Positions 9,143 through 48,129 of a DNA stretch of 64,000 nucleotides are shown here, piece after piece (positions within the stretch are counted from its first letter, which is position 1; each line of letters begins with the position of its first letter). The notes under the pieces were generated by a model that was given only the letters and a program-made list of their open reading frames with translations, was not told the DNA's origin and did no database searches. The position numbers were made by a program, and so were the translations under genes. The stretch is from Mycobacterium sp. 852014-52450_SCH5900713. Lineage in GTDB: Bacteria > Actinomycetota > Actinomycetes > Mycobacteriales > Mycobacteriaceae. The stretch spans positions 1-64,000 of the forward strand of contig NZ_LZIL01000076.1 of assembly GCF_001667075.1 (NCBI RefSeq), read 5' to 3'.

Positions 9143-9610
9143 TCCTTGAACCATACCGAAGGGGGTTCCGGCGCACCCGTACGGCCACTGTGAAATGGGT
9201 CGGCGCGCAGCTCGCACCGGCTTCCGGGGGCCGACGGCGGCAAATCGGGCGCGGATTATCGGTGGGAGGGCCGGAGTTTGCCCGCGCCGGCCGCCGCGAC
9301 GGTTAAATCTTGGTTTCGCTCCGCTCTCGCCGGTGGCCGCCCCGCGCGAGGTGCGCCTCGCCGCTGCGCCGGCGCGCGGATCGTGCGCGCCGGGGGTGGC
9401 GAATGGAAATGCCCGCCGCACAGGGATTTTGATACCCGCGTGGCGCTGTGCCGCGCGGCGTGCTGGGGCACGAGCCGCCAATCGCCCGGGAAAACGGGGC
9501 CGATCTCTGTGAGGTGGCGCGGTTGAAGCCGCCGGGAAAAATGCGTCGATTCTGGCTAATGTTCAGCCACCGTTAAGGCGTAGAGCCCAGATGCCACATC
9601 GAGGAACATC
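9143..9610. other. Intergenic region between divergent asnO and DUF732 genes
   Basis: This 468-bp stretch must hold the promoter of the asnO operon and that of the DUF732 gene. It is very GC-rich. I saw no convincing -10/-35 pair or convincing operator; the only dyad is a short TGGCT-N7-AGCCA near 9552-9568. Open frames through it look like GC-driven shadows. Confidence 0.5.
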
Positions 9611-9955
9611 GTGACCCGAACAATTGCGCGCCTTGGGAACTGGTCGGCAATAGTCGCGCTCGCGGGCGGCGCCGCGGTGTTTTTCGCGACGCCGGCGTCG
9701 GCCGATCAAAAAGACGATTCGTTCATCTCGGAGATTCAGCGCAACGGGATTGTCTTTACCGACCGCGGAGCGGCAATCGCCGCGGGACATAACATGTGCG
9801 CCGGACTCGATTCGGGGAAGACGCCAACCTCGTTGGTGCTGAACGTGGTACGGGCCACCGACCTGTCGGCGCACGAGGCCGGCTATCTTCTCGGCGCCTC
9901 AGTCGCGTCCTATTGCCCCCAACACAGAGGCGCTATCGGCACCCCGGTCTCCTGA
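9611..9955 (+). CDS. Secreted DUF732-family protein
   Basis: A 114-residue small exported protein. A signal peptide spans about residues 1-31, with a hydrophobic core WSAIVALAGGAAVFFA and a cleavage site after PASA. The mature part has the DUF732 pattern of about 80 residues with two conserved cysteines (HNMCAGL and ASYCPQH) and a helix-turn context; the function of this mycobacterial family is unknown. The start is GTG with GAGGA just upstream. It converges on the giant synthetase gene, whose stop lies 26 bp away, with a short tandem repeat between. Confidence 0.82.
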   Translation: MTRTIARLGNWSAIVALAGGAAVFFATPASADQKDDSFISEIQRNGIVFTDRGAAIAAGHNMCAGLDSGKTPTSLVLNVVRATDLSAHEAGYLLGASVASYCPQHRGAIGTPVS

Positions 9956-9977
9956 GGGTCTCCTGAGGGTCTCCTGA
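9945..9977. repeat. Three tandem copies of an 11-bp unit
   Basis: The unit GGGTCTCCTGA is repeated three times (the first copy starts CGG), covering the stop codon of the DUF732 gene and the space before the synthetase stop. Each copy carries an in-frame-capable TGA. It may be a minisatellite prone to copy-number change. Confidence 0.8.
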
Positions 9978-9980
9978 CCA

Positions 9981-41114
<31,134 letters not shown>

Positions 41115-41166
41115 TAAATCCCCCCGAAAGCCTTCCCGACTCCTTCATACCTAGACCGTCTAGACA

Positions 41167-41388
41167 TCACAAACCAGCAGCGGAGAACCTGTCACGCATG
41201 CCCTTCGGACGAATGTCGGGCCAGTTCTGTTCGATGTAGTCGAGACAGGCCGCGCGGTCGGCCTCTCCGTACACCACTCGCCAGCCGGCCGGGACGTCGG
41301 AGAAGGTGGGCCAAAGGCTGTGTTGTTCCTCGTTATTAACTAGTACGAAAAATTTGCCACTGGCATCATCGAATGGATTGGGCTGCAA
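41167..41388 (-). CDS. MbtH-like protein
   Basis: A 73-residue MbtH-family protein, which binds and activates or stabilises A domains of the partner synthetase. The family pattern is complete: NPFDD at the start, NNEEQHSLWP, VPAGW, then YIEQNWPDIRPKGM with the conserved tryptophans. The start is TTG at 41388, decided by a strong AGGAGG seven to eight bases upstream. It lies 52 bp before the giant synthetase on the same strand, so the pair is probably one transcript. The true mycobactin mbtH sits in a different locus. Confidence 0.93.
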   Translation of the reverse strand: MQPNPFDDASGKFFVLVNNEEQHSLWPTFSDVPAGWRVVYGEADRAACLDYIEQNWPDIRPKGMRDRFSAAGL

Positions 41389-41422
41389 CTGACGACCTCC
41401 TACAACAGAGATGAAATACGCA

Positions 41423-41463
41423 GAAGCGCTGCGCGCGCAGCACTAGAAGTGGTGCAGCGCTTC
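41423..41463. promoter_or_regulatory. Nested inverted repeat in the mbtH-NRPS leader
   Basis: Perfect 10-bp arms GAAGCGCTGC (41423-41432) and GCAGCGCTTC (41454-41463) enclose 21 bp that itself has near-symmetric CACT-aga-AGTG. A 14-bp palindrome GCTGCGCGCGCAGC overlaps the left arm. It ends about 35 bp upstream of the mbtH start, so it could be an operator or an mRNA hairpin. Confidence 0.6.
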
Positions 41464-42246
41464 AGGATTGGCCGTTAGTTTCGACCAGCATGCCGACCTG
41501 CCCACCGGCACGATGCGAGCGCCGATGAGGTTCGCGGAGATCCCCGCCGTGACGTGACCGTCATGGCTGCGGTTCTGGCCCCAGTTGTGTCCCCGACCCG
41601 AATCGCAATACCGTCCGCAACGTCAACGGTAACCCTGGAACCGCATGCGCCGCTCCGCGGGGGCTTCCGTCGGCGCACCAACGAACCGCCAACAGGCGGG
41701 CACCACGACTTTGGATGTCGCACTCCACGGCTCCGCAAGTACCCGGCTGCAGGTGCGGTCAAACCTGTGAATTTCGTTCCTGCATAAGAGATTCGCAACC
41801 GCTACGTTCTCGTCACTGCGCAAACCGAACGTTTGTCCCGGCACCCGTTCGCCCGGAGGACAGGCGTCGCCACATCCGGCGCGTGACGATCGCAACGGTC
41901 ACCATTTGCCGACGTCGGGGTACCGCATTGCTGGAGCAACAGCGTGCGCTTTGCGGCAAGCACCCGTTCGGCAGAATCCACGGACACTGGCGCTTGCTGT
42001 CGTTTGACCCGAACCGTGACCACCGCTGGGATCGAACGTTGCTGGCACAGGGAGGAAAATTCAAGCTCGAGACTGAGGCAGCGGTGCACGCGCGTGTCAC
42101 ACCGCATTGGCGGGGCGTTCATATCCGTGGGCGCGGACGGAGTTGTTCGAAGTTGTTGCAGGTAAAGACGATTCGTGGCTCAAGACGGACTCGCCGGTCT
42201 GCGGAAATGTGAATTGATGCACAGGCCACAATTCCCTAGTGCGGTT
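41464..42246. other. Intergenic region between divergent mbtH-NRPS and Gap-like genes
   Basis: Nearly 800 bp without a credible gene. Several open frames on both strands have no ribosome site or recognisable protein pattern. It presumably carries the promoter of the synthetase operon, which I could not pin down. The base composition looks somewhat less GC-rich than that of the flanking genes. Confidence 0.5.
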
Positions 42247-42272
42247 GTTTAGACTCCCTCTGCCGCGGGTAG
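42247..42272 (+). promoter_or_regulatory. SigF/SigB-type promoter for the Gap-like gene
   Basis: GTTT (42247-42250), 16 bp, then GGGTAG (42267-42272) matches the SigF-type pattern GTTT-N15-17-GGGTAY except for the last base. The expected start of transcription lies only a few bases before the ATG at 42283, so the mRNA would be nearly leaderless, in keeping with the absence of a clear ribosome site. Confidence 0.5.
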
Positions 42273-42282
42273 AGCTGCGCCA

Positions 42283-43059
42283 ATGTGGGGGTCAGTGCTG
42301 GGGCTGGGCATTCTGGCGGCACTCAATCCGGTGCGTCTGGGCCTCGCCCTCTTGATGATCTCCCGGCCGCGACCCGCGCCGAATCTGCTTGCCTACTGGG
42401 TCGGTGGCCTCACCATATGTGTGCCCGAGCTGCTTGCCCCGCTGATGCTGCTCAACTTCACATCCACGTTCGGCTCCTTCCGGCACGGTTCGGCCGCCCC
42501 GGCCGCGAACTCCGCCCTCCCGCACATCCAAATCGCGCTCGGTGTCCTCGCGTTGTCGATCGCCGCGGTGATGGCAGTGCGCTTCTCGACGCGGCAGCGG
42601 GCGGAGGGCCGCGTCTCGAGCAATGCGCCGGCCTCGGATACGCCGATCGCGCTCCCACGATTTCTGAGCCGCGCACGGGACGTTCCCGACGAAGAGCGCG
42701 CCGGAATGCGCCGCCTGCTCCACCGCGCCCACCAAGCCTGGGAGAAAGGATCGCTGTGGATCGCCTGGGTGGTCGGGCTGGCCTCGGTGCCGGTCGACGG
42801 CGTGCTCTTCATCCTTGCGATCATCGTGGCGTCGAGGGCGGCCGTTGCCACGCAGGTCGGCGCCTCGATCGCGTTCGTCGTCCTGATGTATTCCGTCGTC
42901 GAAATGATCTTGGTGGGTTATGTGGCCGCGCCGGCTCGAACCCAGGCCGTCCTGCGGCAGCTGCACGACTGGGTGCGCGCCTACCACCGGCAGATCCTCC
43001 TAACCGTGTTCACGGTGGTCGGGGTCACGCAGCTGGCCCAGGGCGTGCACCTCCTCTGA
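42283..43059 (+). CDS. Gap/Sap-type lipid-addressing membrane protein (SfLAP family)
   Basis: A 258-residue integral membrane protein with about six hydrophobic segments: roughly 1-22, 37-60, 84-102, 158-180, 190-215 and 235-255. A charged cytoplasmic-type loop of about 50 residues lies between the third and fourth. The start MWGSVLGLGILAALNPVRLG and the LASVPVDGVLFIL region are characteristic of the family that includes Gap (required for surface export of glycopeptidolipids) and Sap (sulfolipid-addressing). Its place next to the synthetase suggests it helps deliver the lipopeptide to the cell surface. It is divergent from mbtH and has its own SigF-type promoter. Confidence 0.8.
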   Translation: MWGSVLGLGILAALNPVRLGLALLMISRPRPAPNLLAYWVGGLTICVPELLAPLMLLNFTSTFGSFRHGSAAPAANSALPHIQIALGVLALSIAAVMAVRFSTRQRAEGRVSSNAPASDTPIALPRFLSRARDVPDEERAGMRRLLHRAHQAWEKGSLWIAWVVGLASVPVDGVLFILAIIVASRAAVATQVGASIAFVVLMYSVVEMILVGYVAAPARTQAVLRQLHDWVRAYHRQILLTVFTVVGVTQLAQGVHLL

Positions 43060-43102
43060 GCTATCGGATTACTGGCCTGGGTGAACGGGTAATGGTTGGA
43101 CT

Positions 43103-43843
43103 GTGGAGAGCCAACACCGGTTCGAGGTGATAGCCCACGAGATGGACCGAAGCTCGTCGGGTGGCTCGTTCTTGCTCCTCGACCGCGACCTGCGAATTCG
43201 AGCGGCAAGCGTCGCATACGAGCAGGTCACCCTCCGGGAACATGGCGAGTTGCCCGGTCGGTACCTCTTCGACGCGTTTCCCGATAATCCCAACGATCCG
43301 CAAGCGAACGGGACGGCGAACCTCGCGGCGTCCCTGGAGGCGGTGATGCGGACCCGGCACGCCCACGACATGCGGGTCCAGCGCTACGACGTCCCCGACC
43401 CCGACGCACCCGACCATTTCGTGCCGAAGGTATGGAGTCCGACCAACGCTCCCCTGGTCGACCATGGCGAGTTGGTGGGCGTGGCGCACTGCGTCGAAGA
43501 GATCTCCGAAGCAAGGCAGCTGCTCGCTGAAATGGCTCGCACGGCCGATGAAGGCGGCTGCTGGACACCCGCCGAAGTGCTTCATACGCTCGAAGCGATC
43601 AACGCGGTGGAAAGCGCCCGCAGCGATGCACGCCTACAGGCTCTGGTCGCCGAGAACGAGCAACTGCGGCGCGCCATCGAAACGCGCGACACGATCGGCC
43701 AAGCCAAGGGCGTATTGATGGAGCGATTCGACGTCGACGCGACCGCCGCGTTCGGCCTGCTGGTCAAACTCTCCCAAGACACCAACGCCAGGGTCGAGCA
43801 GATCGCCCGCAGGCTGGTCGAGATAGACCATCCCCCCTCTTAG
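43103..43843 (+). CDS. PAS-ANTAR regulator
   Basis: About 246 residues. The N-terminal 150 residues form a PAS-like sensor (FLLLDRDLRIRAASVAYEQVT, GRYLFDAFPDNP, then a strand-rich end APLVDHGELVGVAHCVEEI). A short coiled segment (LQALVAENEQLRRAIETRD) leads to a C-terminal ANTAR domain (TIGQAKGVLMERFDVDATAAFGLLVKLSQDTN). ANTAR domains bind paired RNA hairpins and prevent transcription termination. The GTG at 43103 has little in front of it; an ATG at 43142 is the alternative. It begins 43 bp after the Gap-like gene and may be read with it. Confidence 0.82.
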   Translation: MESQHRFEVIAHEMDRSSSGGSFLLLDRDLRIRAASVAYEQVTLREHGELPGRYLFDAFPDNPNDPQANGTANLAASLEAVMRTRHAHDMRVQRYDVPDPDAPDHFVPKVWSPTNAPLVDHGELVGVAHCVEEISEARQLLAEMARTADEGGCWTPAEVLHTLEAINAVESARSDARLQALVAENEQLRRAIETRDTIGQAKGVLMERFDVDATAAFGLLVKLSQDTNARVEQIARRLVEIDHPPS

Positions 43844-43885
43844 AGCTGAGCTCATACAGACAGCACCGGGACTTGATGGAGCCCG

Positions 43886-45397
43886 TCAGTATGCGCTGTC
43901 GCGCGAACGGTGGGCGGGGTGTGACGACAGCTCCGTGACGACGGAACGGCCTTGCCCGCGAGGAGATTCCCGCGCGGCCGCCACGAGGATGTCCACACCG
44001 TGCGCGATCCCGGTCGCGATGTCGTCGACCGCGGGCACATTGTCGGGGCACACACACACGCTCACATCCAATTCCTCGCCACGGGTGGTCAGCGCGATGT
44101 TCAACCCATTTTCCTCCGACAGCGGCGCCACGGTATGCACGCCAACGACCCTGGCCCCGGCACAGTACGCCGGCACCGGCTCGAAGGCGGTATAAGAGAC
44201 GCTGCCGTGATAGATCGGTTTGAGCTGGTGCCGCAAGCCGGACCGCGTGTAGAGCTGCATACCCAGATTGGCCACAGCCGGCGGGATGAGCGACGCTATG
44301 GCGTCCACATCGTCTGCAGGAGGCCGCCTTTGGCGGCTATGACCCCGAAGGGCGTTCAGTCTTTCGGTGGCGGTATGGAGGTTGGCGAGGACCTGTACGG
44401 GGTCGTCGAGGTGCACTGGGATGCGAAACCGTCCGCTAGTCAGCGCCTTTCCCCTTTTGGGGGGATCGCTGGCCGGCAATTCGAAAGGCATCCGCATCAG
44501 CAGCGGATCCGTGGGCACCTTGTCGTGACTCTGCAGCCAGGCGCGCAATGACAGTGTGCAGGCCGCCAGAACGACGTTGGTGATGCTGCCCCCGAAGGCG
44601 CTATTGACCGTTTTCAGGTCTGCCAGCGGGATCGAGGCGAAGGCCACCGCGCGCCGCTTGGTCAGCGGCGCGTTGAGCAGCGTGTGCGGTACCGGACCGC
44701 TCATCGACGACCCGCCGTGGGCCATGGGATCCCGTCCACTCGTGCCGAACAACCGGCCACTCACCGCCCGCAGCGCATTGGACACGGCCTCGGCGATCAG
44801 CCACCCGCCGGTGACATGATTCTCGACCATCTCGGCCACCAAATCGACAACGAGCTCGCCGACCGAAGGCGCCGCGCCTAACGTCGACTCGGACGGCAGG
44901 CTTCGGTCAGGATGGGCGCGCGGTTTACGAGTCAGCAGCCGGGGCCACATCGACGCCGCCCCCGCGACCCCGTCATTGAGTGCGGCTGACATCTTTACCG
45001 CCAACGCCCAACGGCCGTCGAGCAGGCCGTCGACGCTCCACGCTTCCCACAGCCGGTGACGGCTATCCGGTCCCCGAGCGGTCAATTCCGCTACGAGCTC
45101 GGCAAGTTCGCGCCGCCCACCGGGAGGGCGAACCGTTGCGCAATGGATTTGTGGGAAAGGGTCATAGTCGTCGATCTCGGCCCACACTGGCTGCCCCATG
45201 CCCAACGGCTTGGCCACCAGGCGGCTGCGGAAGCGCGCCAATTGCGGCAGCGACGCGGCCACCAGCCGATGTAGCTTCTCGTGGCTGAGCACGGTGGACG
45301 GATCATCGACGATGACCAGCGTAAGCGTGTCCGCAGGTGCCTTCGAACTCTGTGTGTGCAGTGACAGCGCGTCGGTCCCCGCCAATCGCGTCACCAT
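43886..45397 (-). CDS. WS/DGAT-family acyltransferase homologue lacking the HH motif
   Basis: A 503-residue member of the wax ester synthase/diacylglycerol acyltransferase family. The architecture is normal: N-terminal acyl-acceptor half, GSITNVVLAACTLSLRAWL in the middle, and MRMPFELPAS corresponding to the conserved PVS-R region. The catalytic HHxxxDG reads S137-A138-A-L-N-D142-G143: both histidines are replaced (codons TCA, GCC), while Asp-Gly is kept. Some mycobacterial homologues have S-H here, but the second His is the catalytic one. It may be inactive, regulatory or use another mechanism. It lies 91 bp downstream of a DUF5994 gene on the same strand. Confidence 0.85.
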   Translation of the reverse strand: MVTRLAGTDALSLHTQSSKAPADTLTLVIVDDPSTVLSHEKLHRLVAASLPQLARFRSRLVAKPLGMGQPVWAEIDDYDPFPQIHCATVRPPGGRRELAELVAELTARGPDSRHRLWEAWSVDGLLDGRWALAVKMSAALNDGVAGAASMWPRLLTRKPRAHPDRSLPSESTLGAAPSVGELVVDLVAEMVENHVTGGWLIAEAVSNALRAVSGRLFGTSGRDPMAHGGSSMSGPVPHTLLNAPLTKRRAVAFASIPLADLKTVNSAFGGSITNVVLAACTLSLRAWLQSHDKVPTDPLLMRMPFELPASDPPKRGKALTSGRFRIPVHLDDPVQVLANLHTATERLNALRGHSRQRRPPADDVDAIASLIPPAVANLGMQLYTRSGLRHQLKPIYHGSVSYTAFEPVPAYCAGARVVGVHTVAPLSEENGLNIALTTRGEELDVSVCVCPDNVPAVDDIATGIAHGVDILVAAARESPRGQGRSVVTELSSHPAHRSRDSAY

Positions 45398-45488
45398 CGG
45401 TGCACCATTCCCTTCGCCACTATTCCTTTCGAGCAGTGCCCAATCACCTTGGACGACAGAGTGTTACGAGGCTCGCCAAGTTACTCTT

Positions 45489-46082
45489 TCAGTTCGCGGA
45501 GCTGGATCTCGAGTTCAACGGCGTGTACGACGACGCTGGAGGTTGGGGGTCCGCCCCGGCTTCAGTCAGTTCGGACCCGCACTGTGACTCCCAGCGCTCC
45601 CGCGCGGTGTCCCTCGTTATGCGGCTTTCCCGTTCCTTGCCGCTGACCATGAGCAGGGTGTCGACGTTTGACGAGTTGCCCGGCGCTGCGGCCGCCACCA
45701 CAATTGCGTGCGCGCGGTCTGGTTGAGCACAGAACGGAACAACCAGCAATACAATCGTATTTCCTTGCACGCCAATGACTTCGACCGTGTTGTGTGGCTG
45801 ACCGCGGTGCGCGTCAAGGTGGATCACGCGACCACCGCACCCGAGCTCGGCGCCCGCCACTCTCCAGTCATTCTGGTTGAACAGCACACAACTGACCGCG
45901 CCCAGGCGAATCGACAGAGCCGCGATCAGACCTGGCAACTCCTCCGTGAAGTCGTCGCTGTGCGGCCACCATGCACCATCCACATGCCCGCTGCCGTGTC
46001 CCGTGGTCTTCAACCGAAATCGCGGTGTGCGAATACCGCACGTGTCCCACGTCGGGCTGATGCGGGCGTCTCCTGGTGTCAT
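45489..46082 (-). CDS. DUF5994-like protein, paralogue 1
   Basis: About 197 residues from ATG 46082, chosen for GGGAG seven bases upstream. The family core is clear: HVDGAWWPHSDDFTEELPGLIAAL near residue 35, then a region of alternating strands (TIVLLVVPF) and an Asp-rich segment. No membrane segment or known catalytic motif; function unknown. The C-terminal 40 residues (charged, then Pro/Ser-rich) are absent from the paralogue at 47589. It is closest to that paralogue, sharing MTP, TPRxRLK and WWPHSDD. It may be co-transcribed with the WS/DGAT gene downstream. Confidence 0.72.
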   Translation of the reverse strand: MTPGDARISPTWDTCGIRTPRFRLKTTGHGSGHVDGAWWPHSDDFTEELPGLIAALSIRLGAVSCVLFNQNDWRVAGAELGCGGRVIHLDAHRGQPHNTVEVIGVQGNTIVLLVVPFCAQPDRAHAIVVAAAAPGNSSNVDTLLMVSGKERESRITRDTARERWESQCGSELTEAGADPQPPASSYTPLNSRSSSAN

Positions 46083-46179
46083 CGGGACGCTCCCGTCTTG
46101 ACCGCGAGACGGCCAATGATTCGAATCGACGCCCACCTGAACCAGAACGATCACAAACGGAAAACCGATGATTCGCTTC

Positions 46180-46206
46180 CAACCCTACTCCGAACTGCTC
46201 GACAAC
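46180..46206 (-). promoter_or_regulatory. Putative SigF-like promoter of DUF5994 paralogue 1
   Basis: Read leftwards: GTTG (46206-46203), 17 bp, GGGTTG (46185-46180), ending 98 bp before the ATG. The same GTTGTCGA...GAGTAGGGT arrangement occurs at the same distance before the paralogue at 47589, which is the main support. Confidence 0.4.
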
Positions 46207-46618
46207 AACGAGAGCCAGCAACCAAGGCGCCGCCCGGCGCGGTCAGTCCACCACAAGGCCTGGCGACGCACAGCACGGGCCGGACCACGGGTCGAGCCAC
46301 ATCCCGGGAACGCTGAGTTTCCGCTGCCGGGGCGCCAAGACCGGTGGTAGCCGCTGAATACCGACAATTCGGAGAGTGGTGCTGCGTTTGTTCACACAGC
46401 GAAATTTCGACGGCGGCCGGCCTGGTGCTGACTGCTTAACACCACAGTTGCGCACCAACGGCCGTCTAGCAGCAAACCCAGAACGCAACCTGCCCGATTC
46501 GCCACTGACTTTCAGGGTATGCCATCTGCGGCAAAGACAGAAGACTTGGACCTCGGCCGCCGCGCCAGCACACGCGACCTCGCTGGCGAATCGGAAGATA
46601 TTGGCGCATCATCGCGCC
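46207..46618. other. Intergenic region before the transglutaminase-like gene
   Basis: About 410 bp between divergent genes. A frame open from 46376 runs into the transglutaminase-like gene, but its first 81 codons lack family similarity and a ribosome site, so I left them out. I saw no RNA gene or repeat. Confidence 0.45.
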
Positions 46619-47422
46619 ATGAGACGAGTGGTGAGCGCCGAGATGGACGTTGAAATCACCGCGTCCACGACACTCGAATTTCAGATTGCTGTCGCTCAGC
46701 ATCCGCGCCTGGAGGTCTCCGAGTCGCTGAGTTTCGTCTTGAACGGACAGCCCATCCAGCCTCTGGAAGTCGGCGGAGTGCATGGCAACCGCATCCACAA
46801 GTTCGACGCACCGGTCGGCACCCTCAAAGTCGACTACTCCGCCACCGTCGTGGGTCGAACCGACCCGGCTCCGGTGACCGAATATGACCTGTCGATGTAT
46901 CTGCGGCCCAGCCGCTACGCCGAGTCCGATAAATTCTATGGTTTCGCCGCAACGGAATTCGGTAACGACCGCGATTCGGCCACGCTGCTGGAGCACGTGA
47001 GCTCATGGGTCGGCACCAGACTGAATTATGTTCCCGGCTCCAGCGATCCGATCGACGGGGCGGTGGACACACTGCTCGCCGGTGAAGGTGTGTGCCGCGA
47101 CTACGCGCATCTGGTGGTGGCACTGCTACGGGCGGTTTACGTACCGGCCCGCTTGGTGTCCGTCTATGCGCCGGGCGTGTACCCAATGGACTTTCATGCG
47201 GTGGCGGAGGCCTTCGTGGAGGGGCAGTGGCGGGTTGTCGACGCGACGCTGCTTGCGCCGCGGCAAACCCTGGTTCGCATCGCTACCGGTCGTGACGCCG
47301 CCGACACCGCGTTCCTCGACAATCACAAAGGCGCGATCACGCTCAACCAGATGCTGGTGACCGCGGTCGTCGATGGCGAGTTGCCCGTGGATTCCATCGA
47401 CCAACTTGTTTCGATCCGCTGA
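46619..47422 (+). CDS. Transglutaminase-like cysteine-peptidase-fold protein
   Basis: About 267 residues. The N-terminal half is a beta-rich domain typical of bacterial transglutaminase-like proteins. The C-terminal half has the triad in order: Cys159 in GEGVCRDYAHL, His193 in DFHAVAEAF and Asp208 in VVDATLLAP. Such proteins are usually hydrolases or amidases; the substrate is unknown. There is no signal peptide, so it should be cytoplasmic. ATG 46619 fits the family start, though its ribosome site is weak and GTG 46628/46631 are alternatives. It is embedded among the DUF5994 paralogues. Confidence 0.82.
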   Translation: MRRVVSAEMDVEITASTTLEFQIAVAQHPRLEVSESLSFVLNGQPIQPLEVGGVHGNRIHKFDAPVGTLKVDYSATVVGRTDPAPVTEYDLSMYLRPSRYAESDKFYGFAATEFGNDRDSATLLEHVSSWVGTRLNYVPGSSDPIDGAVDTLLAGEGVCRDYAHLVVALLRAVYVPARLVSVYAPGVYPMDFHAVAEAFVEGQWRVVDATLLAPRQTLVRIATGRDAADTAFLDNHKGAITLNQMLVTAVVDGELPVDSIDQLVSIR

Positions 47423-47467
47423 GAACGGCCCCGAACGGCGGACCACACAACCGTCTTGGTGTGGCCC

Positions 47468-47492
47468 GTTGTCGACCGCCCGAGTAGGGTAC
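47468..47492 (+). promoter_or_regulatory. Putative SigF-type promoter of DUF5994 paralogue 2
   Basis: GTTG (47468-47471), 15 bp, GGGTAC (47487-47492), ending 97 bp before the ATG. The -10 matches the SigF consensus GGGTAY exactly; the -35 differs in one base. Shared with paralogue 1. Confidence 0.45.
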
Positions 47493-47588
47493 GAATTGTC
47501 GGCGATACTTCGTACCTGACTAGTCAAAGTCATCTCGTCGCCGATTCGAATGATTTGGCCGTTTCGCGGTCAAGGCGGGAGCGTCGCA

Positions 47589-48056
47589 ATGACGCCGAAA
47601 ATCGACCATCTCGATGCGCAGCGCCGACACGTACCACCGGAGCACACCCCGCGCTTGCGGCTCAAGCCAAAGGCGCCGGCGAGCGGGTACGTCGATGGTG
47701 CGTGGTGGCCACACAGTGACGACCTCGCCGCAGAGCTGCCAGACCTGCTGTCGGTGCTGTCCGTTCGACTCGGACCGATTGGCCGCGTGGTCTACAACGT
47801 GAACGAATGGACAAGGCCACCCGCGAAATTCCTCACCGGAGGGCGAACGGTGCGACTCGACGGATATCGCCGTCAGCCGGTCAATACCGTCGGAGTCCTC
47901 GGCCTCAACGGTCCCAAAACCGTCTTGTTGGTCGTTTCACCGGATGCCGACCCAGACCGGGCGCATGCCATCATGATGACCGCGGCCCACCCAAGCGATG
48001 CTTCGACCGTCGAGGGCCTCATGATCGGCAGCGAGAAAACGGAAACCCGCGAATAG
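47589..48056 (+). CDS. DUF5994-like protein, paralogue 2
   Basis: A 155-residue protein. ATG 47589 has GGGAG six bases upstream. It contains YVDGAWWPHSDDLAAELPDLL near residue 36, a middle region RVVYNVNEWT, GGRTVRLDGYR and strand KTVLLVVSPD. It is the paralogue most like the one at 45489-46082; the two also share about 40 bp of leader. Function unknown. It converges on paralogue 3. Confidence 0.75.
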   Translation: MTPKIDHLDAQRRHVPPEHTPRLRLKPKAPASGYVDGAWWPHSDDLAAELPDLLSVLSVRLGPIGRVVYNVNEWTRPPAKFLTGGRTVRLDGYRRQPVNTVGVLGLNGPKTVLLVVSPDADPDRAHAIMMTAAHPSDASTVEGLMIGSEKTETRE

Positions 48057-48129
48057 GGTCGTCACTTAAAGATCCTTGGCAATCAGTGAATCCGGCCGCA
48101 GGACGGCTTCATGCCGGGCCCGGACGGTG

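Noticed and set aside
41167..41388. Mycobactin mbtH.
   Set aside because: No mycobactin genes are present; the gene is linked to the octamodular synthetase, so only family membership is claimed.
41715..42212. A 165-codon plus-strand frame in the mbtH-Gap intergenic region.
   Set aside because: No ribosome site and no domain; it reads Arg/His/Cys-rich and overlaps equally open frames on the other strand.
45708..46316. A 202-codon plus-strand frame opposite DUF5994 paralogue 1.
   Set aside because: The minus strand encodes the conserved DGAWWP core with a shared leader; the plus frame has no recognisable pattern.
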